In this document: piece after piece, positions 10,289 through 21,162 of the stretch
Numbering within the stretch: position 1 is the first letter of the stretch
How the letters are laid out: each line of letters starts with the position of its first letter
Assembly: GCA_963920765.1 (NCBI GenBank)
Contig: OY987251.1
Span: 2,978,501-3,042,500 of the forward strand
Origin: Ulota crispa
Taxonomy: Eukaryota > Streptophyta > Bryopsida > Orthotrichales > Orthotrichaceae
Reading direction: 5' to 3'
Length of the DNA stretch: 64,000 nt
The notes under the pieces: generated by a model
The model's input: only the letters and a program-made list of their open reading frames with translations
Database searches by the model: none
What the model was told of the DNA's origin: nothing
Program-made: the position numbers and the translations under genes

Positions 10289-12189
10289 TTTTAGGTCTTT
10301 ACCAAAACCAAACATAGCAGCGTCTACTTTCCTTGGCGCTGTGGTAGTGGAAGTCGGCAAATGGCTTAAATACAATGGTGGAGTCATTTTATTGCAACTG
10401 TGAGATGAGATTGAAAACGTGTAGGTAGGACATTCTTTGTTATGATAATGTTATTAATGTGTAAGTATTGTCTGTTTTTAGACATGCCGCTTTGGTCACC
10501 TATTTGTTTTGTTGATTGAGTCGAGAGGAACCCTTTGGATGCAGGGGGCAATGTGTACGAAGGTGCAAACAATCCATATGTTGTTGGTTTTTATGTCGGG
10601 ACATAGAAAGATGATGTTGAACATGTGTATGTAGACAAAGTGATGGTTGGATAACCCTACTTTGCCAAGTTGAATGGCAGTATGTTGTATTAGCTTGTTT
10701 GAGTTGCAACACATGTTCAAGTGATAATGTACATGATGTTCTTAGGTGATGGGGTGCTGATTGGTGGTTGGTCTTTGTATTTGGGAGTATAGGAGGTTTT
10801 GGTCTTGTGAGGGTGATGGTGAGGATGCATGTGTTGAGCATCACAAGGTGAGTTCTTATTTCAAGGAATGTCCTTGGTGTAATGTCTTGCATGTTGTTGT
10901 GGCATTTTGACTCAAATCATGGTTGTTGAAGGATGGAGAGGTATCATGTGGCTTGGTGCCTTGTTTATGATGTTTTGGTCTTCATTGAAACTTTGAGAAT
11001 TCTTTACTATTGCACATGTATTAGAATAAATTTCTATGACATGCAAGACTTTGTATGGGTATATGGTAATTTAGCGATGGGAGAGGAATTTGCATTATGG
11101 AATCTAGAGTGTGCAAATATTGACTTTGTAAAGATTTGATGTTGTTGCAATGATTCTATGTTCATTGTTTTGATTGTAGTGTACCCCATGGTAATGGTGT
11201 TTTATCAAGTGATGTCTTTTTTCTTTTATGGATGCTTGTTGCTACTTTTTTGTTGTTTGATAGTTTAACATTTTTGATTGAGGATATTTAGCACAAATTA
11301 TGTGGTATTGAGTGCTAATGTGTTGGTTTGAATGATTTGATCAATAATGGGTGGTAGTCTAGAATGTCATGTAAACCATAGGTTCATCCTATGAAGGTTG
11401 ATAACGTAATGGGTACTTTTATTATGCACAAAGACCTCTAGAAAGGACATATTCTACATGCTACAATTGGAGAAGACTCTACATTTTGAAAATTTATATC
11501 AAAGATCAAGTCTTGGATCTTACAAACTTTGAGACAAAGTGGCTTTTATTGATGTTTTTGAATGATTGGTACTATGATTAATGTGGAGGTGTTTGTTTAC
11601 AAGTTTGGATGTATTTTTTGTGAAGTTTGTTGTTTGTTGTCAAGAATGTTGTAATACATTTGTAATTTTGTATCAAGTATTGCTTGATCGTGTTAGCATT
11701 CATGCAAGGTTTTGAATGTATGTCATAAACTTGTGCTGAAAGGTTTGAAGATGGGCTGGCAACTACTTTCTTCTACAAGTTGTATGTTATATTGGTTTTG
11801 ATGATACGATGGGTAGTGACTTGTTTTGTTTAGCAAATGAAAATGAGATCTTAAAAGTTATTTGTGTAAATCATGTAGTATATAGAGTGCAACATTTGAA
11901 GATGAATGCCAATTTTTTTGTTGATTCTTTTGAGTGTGTGTGCACGCTAGTCACTTCTTAATGGAATTGTTGCTATTTGATATGTAGAATCTCAATCATA
12001 TGATTGATGTATGTTTGATGTCATTTGATTTACTTGTCACAAGTTTTTATTGTTTTTGGAAGTCTTTTGGTGTGCATGTTGTTGACAAAGTTTATTTGCA
12101 TATTATGGTAGTGCATGTTTTATGTTTTAGCGATGATAATCAGTTCAATGTCAATGCTAATGTTGATGGCTTTTGATTGAATTTTTAGG
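10289..12189. other. Upstream region or leader intron of the receptor gene
   Basis: T/G-rich on the plus strand with no supported coding sequence. It ends in TTGAATTTTTAG at 12189, which could be an acceptor for a 5'-UTR exon (12190-12251) carrying the start codon. If so, this stretch is wholly or partly a leader intron and the promoter lies further upstream. Confidence 0.35.
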
Positions 12190-12251
12190 TGAAAACAACA
12201 AAATTTGACGCCCAATTTCTTGTGATTCATTAGTTTTTTTTTGTGATCATC

Positions 12252-15200
12252 ATGGGCGCTTTGATGGCCAAGCTTGTGAGAGGTGTGAAGGCTCTTGGAT
12301 CAAAATTGTTAAGAGGGACAAATGGTTTGGGAAATCCTTCTGCCACAAACCACAATAGTGGAAATGTGGAGGCAAGTCCTCTTGGAAATCCTTGCATTGG
12401 AAGATGTGGTGGTGAAATTGTGGACAATGCAAGAGGTTTTGGAAGTGTTTCCATGGAGCAGAGTGTTGGGGAGAATGGAAGATCATCCAACCAAGAAGTT
12501 TCCCCTCATTTGCCTAGTGATGGTGGACATGTGGGAATAGTTTCTATCAAACTACCATCTCCTTTAGAAGGAGAGGATCCCTTCATGCAATGGTATGAAG
12601 TGCAAAGCAAGAAGGTTAACCAAATATTGGCAAGAGGTGAGGGGCAAATGTTGAATGCTAAGATGTGCAAGCATATGATCAAAAAACTACAAGAAGTAGT
12701 AGATTTGACATTGAAGATGATACATGCATCTGGGAGAGTTGAGAAGTTCAATTGCATCTTGAAAGACCTATATCGAGTTGCAATGAAAGCATTTGCACTA
12801 GTGGAAGATTGTGGAGGTGAAGACTTGCTTGTTGGAGTTGCTTATCAATTAGAGAGTGAAGAATCATTTCAAGAGTTGTTGTTGGAGTTTGAGTGTGTTT
12901 ACAATGCAACGTGTGGCTTGTGCCAAAAGTTGAAACCCATGGAGAAGATCATTGCTTTGAACTTTGGTAGTGCATCATGTGAGGATGTTGAGCTTGATCG
13001 AGCAACATTGAAGAGGTTGTTGAAGAATGTGGAGATTGCTCCCGAAACATCAGATGAGTCATCCAAATTGAGGAAGTATTTGTTTCAAAGATTGGAGGAC
13101 TTGGAGAATGTAAAAGGAGGTGAGCTAAATACATTGGAGTTTGCAAATTGTGGCACATTTGAGAAAGGCAAACAACTAGGTGCAACTGGAGGATGTGGTT
13201 TGGTTTATGAATCAAAGTGGTTGGGTATGACTTGTGCTACAAAGATGTTGAACAATTGCAAAGGTGATTGTGATGAGAAGACCAAGGCCACTTTTTGCAA
13301 TGAAGCACGTATCTTGGCAGGTTTGAATCATCCAAACCTTGTTAAGTTTATGGGGATGGGAGTGGGGAATGATGGATGGCCATTTCTCATGATGGAAAAG
13401 ATGGATAAGAGTGTGGCGAGCTTGATGCATGAATACAACACAAGAGCTGGTTATGGTCTTCCATTTGATGTTGCGATAGATATCATTCTACAAGTAGCAA
13501 GTGGCATGTATTACTTGCATGACATGCATGTTGCGCATCGTGACTTGAAGCCTGATAACGTGTTGTGGACAACATTGTATGAGGGTGGGGAGTGCCACTC
13601 AAGTTTTGGTGGCTTTGGTAGTGTGAAATTGACCGATTTTGGGATCTCCAAAATTGAAGTGGGGAATGAGAGCTTAAAGGCAGACAACATGGGCACTAAT
13701 TTCTACAGGGCTCCAGAAACTTTGAGGATGTATGGAGATACAAAGGGAAGCTACTTTCAAGCAGATGTGTATTCATTTGGCATCATGTGTGCTGCATTGT
13801 TGCATGGGGAAGTAGAGTTTGAACAACCATATCAACCTTCAAAAGACTTCTATGAGAAGATTGAAGGGGGCATGTGTCCTGAATTGCCAAGCAATTGTGA
13901 GGAATTGAACACTTTGATAAGGCAATGCTGTGCTTTTCATCCCTTTGAAAGGCCAACATTTGCGGACGTATGGAAGCGTGTCATGTGTTTGAAGGCCAAT
14001 TATTTGATGGGAGAGTTGTATTTGCCTACGTGCTCTATAGACAAGGTATGACATGGTATGTGCTTGCTTGAATGTGCCATGATGTATGATGTTTTACTTG
14101 ATGAGAATAGAACATGTGTTTTGCTTGTAATGACTGTTTGAACATTGAGTTGTTGGTGTCAATATGACATGGTTGATGGTGCAGGTGAATGAAGTTATGC
14201 AAAGAGAAGTGCATTTGAAGTTATATGGTGTTGATGAAAAAGTCAAGGAGGTGCAAGCTTGTCTTGAAGGAGCAAATTCATTGGGCATTGTTGGCATGGG
14301 TGGAGTAGGTAAAAGCACTCTTGCTCAAGCTATACTTGATGCAGAAGAAGGCAACCAAAAGTTCAAGAGAAGATGCCTTCACCATATTGGAAGGCTTGTA
14401 AGTGATGACGATTGCTTGCAAGTATTGCAAAACTTGTTGGAGAAGCTGGGAGTTAAAAAGAAAGTGGATGAGTTGATGCATGGGAGAAAGGAGTTGGAGA
14501 AGGTCTTGAAAGAGAGCAATATCTTCCTCATTTTGGATGATGTTTGGAATCAAAGCCATCTTAACAACATCCTTGCTCAAGGCAACTTGTCATTGTATAG
14601 AAATTCAATTGTGATTGTGTGCTCTCGCAATTGGGACGTGATAAAAGATCATGTGGGAAAGAAATATGATATGCAACCTTTGAGCAACAATGAGATGTGC
14701 ATGAAGTTGTTCACTACTCATTGCTTTGATGATGAGAAGGATGGCATTCCAAAAGAATTGTATGAGGTGGGTAAACAAATTGTGGGAGCTTGCAAGGGCT
14801 TGCCTTTGAGCTTGAAGGTCCTTGGAGCATTTTTGCGGGGTAAAGAGAGATCAAGGAGTTGGACAAGAGTGTTGCAACGGTTGAAAAGGGGAAGGTCACC
14901 ACAAAGTGGTGAGGATTGGAGGATATTTGAGGTGCTGAAGATAAGTTTTGATGGGTTGGAGGAGTTGGAAAAGAGGATATTTTTGGACATTTGTTGTTTT
15001 TTCCTTCAAGATGTGTATGGTGAAAGGTTGTCTGTGGATGAAGATTGTTCCAAATTACTCACTCATGGAGAGAGTGCATTGATGAAGGCATTTGAGATGT
15101 TGATACATCGTTCACTAGTAGAAGTGGATAGTAGGACGTTGCAAATGCACGATCAACTTCGCGACATGGGTCGCAAGATTGTGGAATGGAACGTTCATGC

Positions 15201-18200
15201 CAAACATAGTGGTACTACTGGAGAAGCAAAATATGTTGGTACTCGTTTGCAACATCCAAGTTCAAGTGCTCTAGAGCAAATGACAAAAGAGGTGAAGGTG
15301 TTTGATGGTTTTGGTAAAAAGTGTTGTTAATTGGATGGACATACCTTGAGGTTGTGAACGCTTTGAGGTTTTTAACAACTTGGTTACATTTTATGTGGTT
15401 ATTTCAATAATTTGATTGCTTAGATGTAAAATAACTTGTTTTAATTTTGAGTGGAATGATTTATTGTTGAAATTGACAATTAGATTTCTTGAAATTGACT
15501 TTGTGAAAACTTGTGGACGTGTCTAGGAATTTGATTTTGGGAAGATTGAAGGCATTTCATGTGAATTATTAAGAGATGATGCCTTCTTGGAGAAACATTT
15601 TATGGAAGGAGTATGTCCAAAGTTGCGTATTCTGCTAATCCAAACAGGTGTGTATGGACATAATGTTTGATAATTGCTATGAAGCGTTACATCATTTGGA
15701 AAAATTTGATGGAGGTGATCGGCTGGAGTTGATAAGTGTTAGTGTGTTTCTAGACAAAGGTCTTTGCAAATTTGAGAAATGTATGATTTGAGGATGTAAA
15801 TAAAAGAGTGAAATGTAATAAGGTTGATGTAAATATGACAAAAACAAGGATATTAATCCAATTCACAAGGATATGTTTTTTGATGTATTGTCATGTTGTA
15901 AATCAAGATTCAAGAGAAGTGCACTAGCTTGTTTCCATTTTTCACTTAGTTTAAGTTTCTTGTATGACATCCAAGTCTGTGGTAAAAAAACATTGGAACT
16001 AGTGATCTTTACAAAATGTAACAATGCTTTTGAAACTACTTTGTGATTATATTATGTTTTACTTTTGCATGCACAGGTTTCAAACTAGAAAATCTAATGG
16101 TTTTTAATGTGAATTATCAAATGCAGATCTTGAAGAAGTAATATTCAACTTCACTCAATTGACAAGATTGACAACATTCGAGCTTTGCGGTGCTCAAATA
16201 AAAAGGCTTCCAAATGGATTGGAGAGTTTGATTCATGTGAGGTCTCTGAAACTCAAATCATGTGCCAAGTTGAAATTCCTTCCTAGAGGACTAGCACATA
16301 TGACATCTTTGACATCACTTGACTTGAGTGGGTGCTCAAATCTAGCGGAAGTACCCAAGGAGTTGGGGAACTTGTCATCTTTGACATCAATTAATTTGAA
16401 GGGGTGTTCCAATCTTGTGGAAGTACCCACGGAGTTGGGGAACTTGTCATCTTTGACATCACTTTATTTGAGTGGGTGTTCCAATCTTGTGGAAGTACCC
16501 AAGGAGTTGGGGAACTTGTCATGTTTGACATCACTTAATTTGAGTTGGTGTTCCAAACTATTGGCAATACCCAAGGAGTTGGGGAACTTGTCATCTTTGA
16601 CATCACTTAACTTGTGGGGGTGTTCCAAGCTATTGGCAATACCCAAGGAGTTGGGGAACTTGTCATCTTTGACATCACTTCATTTGAGTGGGTATTCCAA
16701 TCTTGTGGAAGTACCCAAGGAGTTGGGGAACTTGTCATCTTTGACATCACTTCATTTGAGTAGGTGTTCCAAGCTATTGGCAATACCCAAGGAGTTGGAG
16801 AACTTGTCATCTTTGACATTACTTAATTTGAGTTGGTGTTCCAAACTATTGGCAATACCCAAGGAGTTGGGGAACTTGTCATCTTTGACATCACTTAACT
16901 TGTGGAGTTGTTCCAATCTTGTGGAAGTACCCAAGGAGTTGGGGAACTTGTCATCTTTGACATTACTTAATTTGAGTTGGTGTTCAAATCTAGCGGAAGT
17001 ACCCAAGGAGTTGGGGAACTTGTCATCTTTGACATCACTTGATTTGAGTGGGTGTTCCAATCTTGTGGAAGTACCCAAGGAGTTGGGGAACTTGTCATCT
17101 TTGACATCACTTGATTTGAGTGGGTGCTCAATTCTAGCGGAAGTACCCAAGGAGTTTGGGAACTTGTCATCTTTGACATCACTTAACTTGTGGAGTTGTT
17201 CCAATCTTGTGGAAGTACCCAAGGAGTTGGGGAACTTGTCATCTTTGACATCACTTGATTTGAGTGGGTGTTCCAATCTTGTGGAAGTACCCAAGGAGTT
17301 GGGGAACTTGTCATCTTTGACATCACTTGATTTGAGTGGGTGCTCAATTCTAGCGGAAGTACCCAAGGAGTTTGGGAACTTGTCATCTTTGACATCACTT
17401 AACTTGTGGAGTTGTTCCAATCTTGTGGAAGTACCCAAGGAGTTGGGGAACTTGTCATCTTTGACATCACTTAGTTTGAGTGGGTGCTCAAATCTAACGG
17501 AAGTACCCAAGGAGTTGGGGAACTTGTCATCTTTGACATTACTTAATTTGAGTTGGTGTTCCAAACTATTGGCAATACCCAAGGAGTTGGGGAACTTGTC
17601 ATCTTTGACATCACTTCATTTGAGTGGGTGTTCCAAGCTATTGGCAATACCCAAGGAGTTGGGGAACTTGTCATCTTTGACATCACTTCATTTGAGTGGG
17701 TGTTCCAATCTTGTGGAAGTACCCAAGGAGTTGGGGAACTTGTCATCTTTGACATCACTTCATTTGAGTGGGTGCTCAAATCTAGCGGCAGTATCCAAGG
17801 AGTTGGGGAACTTGTCATCTTTGACATCACTTCATTTGAGTAGGTGTTCCAAGCTATTGGCAATACCCAAGGAGTTGGGGAACTTGTCATCTTTGACATC
17901 ACTTGATTTGAGTAGGTGTTCAAATCTAGCGGAAGTACCCAAGGAGTTGGGGAACTTGTCATCTTTGACATCACTTCATTTGAGTAGGTGTTCCAAGCTA
18001 TTGGCATTACCCAAGGAGTTGGGGAACTTGTCATCTTTGACATTACTTTCTTTGAGTAGGTGTTCAAATCTAGCGGAAGTACTCAAGGAGTTGGGGAACT
18101 TGTCATCTTTGACATCACTTCATTTGAGTAGGTGTTCCAAGCTATTGGCATTACCCAAGGAGTTGGGGAACTTGTCATCTTTGACATTACTTTCTTTGAG

Positions 18201-18987
18201 TAGGTGTTCAAATCTAGCGGAAGTACCCAAGGAGTTGGGGAACTTGTCATCTTTGACATCACTTCATTTGAGTAGGTGTTCCAAGCTATTGGCAATACCC
18301 AAGGAGTTGGGGAACTTGTCATCTTTGACATCACTTGATTTGAGTGGGTGTTCCAATCTTGTGGAAGTACCCAAGGAGTTGGGGAACTTGTCATCTTTGA
18401 CATCACTTCATTTGAGTAGGTGTTCCAAGCTATTGGCAATACCCAAGGAGTTGGGGAACTTGTCATCTTTGACATCACTTCATTTGAGTAGGTGTTCCAA
18501 GCTATTGGCATTACCCAAGGAGTTGGGGAACTTGTCATCTTTGACATCACTTTCTTTGAGTAGGTGTTCAAATCTAGCGGAAGTACCCAAGGAATTGGGG
18601 AACTTGTCATCTTTGACATCACTTCATTTGAGTAGGTGTTCCAAGCTATTGGCAATACCCAAGGAATTGGGGAACTTGTCATCTTTGACATCACTTGATT
18701 TGAGTGGGTGTTCCAATCTTGTGGAAGTACCCAAGGAGTTGGGGAACTTTTCATCTTTAACATCACTTGATTTGAGTGGGTGCTCAAATCTAGCGGAAGT
18801 ACCCAAGGAGTTGGGGAACTTGTCATCTGTGACAACATTTGATTTGAGTGGGTGTTCCAATCTATTGGCAATACCCAAGGAGTTGGGGAACTTGTCATCT
18901 TTGACGTCACTTGATTTGAGTGGGTGTTCCAAGCTATCAGTAGTACCTAAGGAATTGGAGCACTTGGCTTGCTTAGACATTACTTAG
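12252..18987 (+). CDS. Protein kinase / NB-ARC / LRR immune-receptor-like protein (four exons)
   Basis: Probable intracellular immune receptor (NLR) carrying an N-terminal kinase, a class known from mosses. Model: exons 12252-14045, 14185-15291, 15527-15647 and 16127-18987, all GT-AG with compatible phases, 1,960 aa. An in-frame GTG at 12243 is ignored in favour of ATG 12252. Residues 1-22 could form a basic amphipathic helix; 110-290 are helical. The kinase has a Gly loop from 310, Lys331, Glu351, HRD 429-431, DFG 462-464 and APE 487-489, so it is predicted active. NB-ARC has P-loop GMGGVGKST 635-643, DDVW at 716-719, GLPL 803-806 and MHD 919-921. LRRs run from about 1019 to the end: two divergent units, then 37 units of 24 aa. 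The exon 2 donor could instead be 15298 (also in phase). The C-terminus appears truncated by a frameshift near 18975. Strong confidence in domains, moderate in exact junctions. Confidence 0.88.
14046..14184 (+). other. Intron 1 of the receptor gene, between kinase and NB-ARC
   Basis: Donor GACAAG|GTATGACATG; acceptor GATGGTGCAG|GTGAATG. Reading through gives an immediate in-frame TGA at 14049, so unspliced RNA would yield a stand-alone kinase of about 600 aa. Phase 0 on both sides joins ...SIDK to VNEVMQREV..., directly leading into the NB-ARC domain. Confidence 0.8.
15527..15647 (+). other. Small exon 3 of the receptor gene (121 bp)
   Basis: The acceptor is GTGTCTAG|GAATTT and the donor AAACAG|GTGTGT. 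The open frame includes KIEGIS and LRIL motifs that normally follow the MHD region in NB-LRR proteins. It starts in phase 0 and ends with one extra base, exactly what exon 4 (start 16127, AT|CTT) needs to form an Asp codon. This internal consistency supports the gene being intact rather than two broken ORFs. Confidence 0.8.
16309..18970 (+). repeat. 72-bp tandem array encoding 37 LRRs
   Basis: The exonic array has 37 consecutive 24-residue LRR units with no length change (starts at 16309 + 72n). Nucleotide identity is very high, including third positions. Higher-order structure is visible: the 216-bp block 17041-17256 recurs at 17257-17472, apparently without a difference, and a 144-bp block at 17977 recurs at 18121 with almost no change. 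The array also keeps antisense frames open, creating spurious minus-strand ORFs of about 275 codons. Confidence 0.95.
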
Positions 18988-19200
18988 TTTGAGTGGGTGT
19001 TCCAAGCTACCAACTCTATGTAGAGAATTGGGGAATTTGTCATCTTTGACTTCTATTTTTTTTGAATGAGTGTTTGAAGCTATCAACCGTATCCCAAGAA
19101 TTGGAAAATTTGTTGTTGACATCACAATCTTTGAGTGGGTATTCTAAGGTATTGGCAATCTTAAGGGAATTGGAGAATTTTCCTAGTTTTTTCCTTGGAG
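18988..19200 (+). pseudogene. Decayed LRR units downstream of the stop codon
   Basis: The 72-bp motif continues past the stop at 18985-18987: TTTGAGTGGGTGTTCCAAGC at 18987, GAATTGGGGAATTTGTCATC near 19025, TTTGAGTGGGT near 19130, and GGAATTGGAGAATTTT near 19168. These units carry substitutions, indels and stops. The LRR domain was therefore once longer, and the present C-terminus arose by loss of frame. Confidence 0.85.
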
Positions 19201-19314
19201 CTTTTCAACTAAATAGGGAGCAACATTTTTTGAAGAGGCTATTTTTTGTTGTGCTTTATTCAAAAGTACATTAGTAGTTTGTTAATATGATGCAATCATA
19301 CACATCAATGTGGT

Positions 19315-19457
19315 CACTACAAGGGAACACATTGTCAATTCGGTCATTTTGTTGTTAAGTAGGACATGTCAATTATGACATTTTTTTGTCAATTTGGACG
19401 CATTTAGTCAATTAAACGTCTAGGATGTGTCAATTTAAACAATATCTTCTTCTAGTG
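19315..19457. mobile_element. CACTA-type MITE downstream of the receptor gene
   Basis: It begins CACTACAAGGGAACACATTG and ends CTTCTTCTAGTG, the paired ends of plant CACTA-derived MITEs. The interior has repeated GTCAATT words in both orientations. It is 143 bp and non-coding. The host gap between 19200 and 20140 is otherwise unremarkable AT-rich sequence. Confidence 0.65.
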
Positions 19458-20139
19458 GTTGGAGATGAACTATGTTGTATTAAAGATTGAGATGCTTCTA
19501 CCTTTTGGATTTTAAGAATTTTTGATACATCAAACAATTGCTTGTTGAAATGGGTGTCAATCTTTGATTACATAAGTGGATGCTATGACGTTAGTGGATT
19601 GGGCTTTTTCATTTTTGATGATTGCATTGGCTATTTGCTTCATTAGAACCCAATAATTGGCCATTTCTTGTGCACATGGATTTATATCTCTAAAAGTTGG
19701 AAAATCTTGAATATCTTCTATTCACTCTCTATTATCATTTTTTTTTTTAATTTAGACCAAGCGGTTAATAATTTCTAAAACATGAGGGTATGAACATGGA
19801 GTTATTTTCACATTTGGCATGCATCTCAAATATGGCTTGGTTTGTGCAAACAAAAACAAGCTTAACCCAACCATAAGGGTTGACCAATCTTTAAAGGGTT
19901 AAAGTCTATCTTATTTGAATTAACATTTTCAATAATCAACTACATCTTGTGGCATTTTCAGATTCAATTGACTTTGCCATCTTATGGTTTGAAAGCAATT
20001 GTGTCTTATTATTATTTTTTGATGTACTCAAGAAGTTTTTTGATTTTTTTTAAAATGATTTGAGTAGGTTTTGTAAGGCATGGGTGTTGTCTAGGGACTA
20101 GAAAGGTTTTTTTCTTTGGCATGGTGTGATTTGAGTCTA

Positions 20140-20205
20140 CATTTCTACTTATCAATATTATCCAAGGCATTGGAGAACTTGGCCATTTAGACGTCATTTT
20201 GGTTG
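20140..20205 (+). pseudogene. Isolated LRR-unit remnant
   Basis: ATCCAAGGCATTGGAGAACT at 20159 followed by TGGCCATTTAGACGTCATTT resembles the 3' end of the receptor's last LRR (GGAATTGGAGCACTTGGCTT). It is too short and degenerate to be functional. It suggests that the original LRR array extended further, or that a segment was copied downstream. Confidence 0.5.
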
Positions 20206-20219
20206 GTTGGTGCTATCAT

Positions 20220-21162
20220 TTAATCTCGAAAGGCCTAGTTGTCTCCCAAGGGGACAAATGGATTATGGGCATGTATTTATAGCTAATTTAGTTTTTGTGA
20301 TTTTTTTAAACTTTTATTGAAGGTGGGGAATTCCAAAACCTATGCGGGCATCTAAGTTTTTTGTCATTCTGACATTTGACAAAGTTGTTATGCAAGAATT
20401 TCTGCTGCCATGGGGAGGGAGGGCAATCCGAGCAGCCCAAAAATTTCTTAAAATTATATTTTCTAAAAAAAAATCTGAAATCGGTTTTTTAGATTTTTTC
20501 ATATTTGGGAAGCTTTGAATCATTCAACTTCAATTGATGAGATGAAAGTTAAGAGATGTTTTAGTTTGTGGGCAGTTATGGATTCTCTACTCTAAAACAA
20601 ACTTTGAAGTCCTTTATTTTCCACAATTTTCAATATTTAAAATAAAAAAAACTAAACTTGAGGAAGTAGATTGTTTGTTAATTGTTTCAACATTATAACC
20701 ATTAGGATTTATATTTTTCATTTTAATAATTAAACTCTTAACAATTTAGTGATTTGACTCATTCTCTACTTCTTTTTCTTTCTATTTTTCCCCATGTGTT
20801 GTATAGTTCCAATTGATTTGAAAGTTCTCCCACCCATACCTAACTTGGTCTTCTACATGGAAAAATGAGCCTCAACTTTGTGTAGAGTATTTTTTTTCAT
20901 GTAAAAGTGGTCAAAGGCTTCTGGATTTTTTGGGCAGCGCGGAAAAGAACCTTCTTCCTTCACCTCATATGTAAATACCTCCCTCCTCTCAATCTAGAAT
21001 GACCTGATTTTTTCCTCACAAGTACCTATTCTAGTCTAAGGCAAGATCCTACGGTTGGATTTGCAAAACAAACTCTATTTCCTACTTTTCTACTCATTCC
21101 CCTTGAAGTGGCAGTTAATAGTGACTTTCACTAGAAAAAAGGGCTTGATCTTTAGGGGTTAT
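20220..21162 (+). mobile_element. TTAA-bounded 0.93-kb element, copy 2
   Basis: Left TTAATCTCGAAAGGCCTAG; right GATCTTTAGGGGTTAT. The interior is collinear with 57975-58931, including CAAGGGGACAAATGG near the left end and the TTTCCACAA...GAAGTCC region. The termini are more decayed than in the 27-29 kb copies (right TTAA is now TTAT), so this copy is probably older. Confidence 0.75.

Noticed and set aside
15292..15330. Receptor exon 2 ending at the TAA after GFGKKCC, i.e. a kinase-NB-ARC protein separate from an LRR gene
   Set aside because: A donor at 15292, exon 15527-15647 and an acceptor at 16126 join in perfect phase and restore the normal EGIS/LRIL linker between NB-ARC and LRR, so one gene is the better model.
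16752..18910. Long minus-strand frames (about 275 codons) opposite the LRR array
   Set aside because: They arise because the 72-bp period is a multiple of three and the repeated antisense codons contain no stop; the plus strand has recognisable LRRs in one frame.
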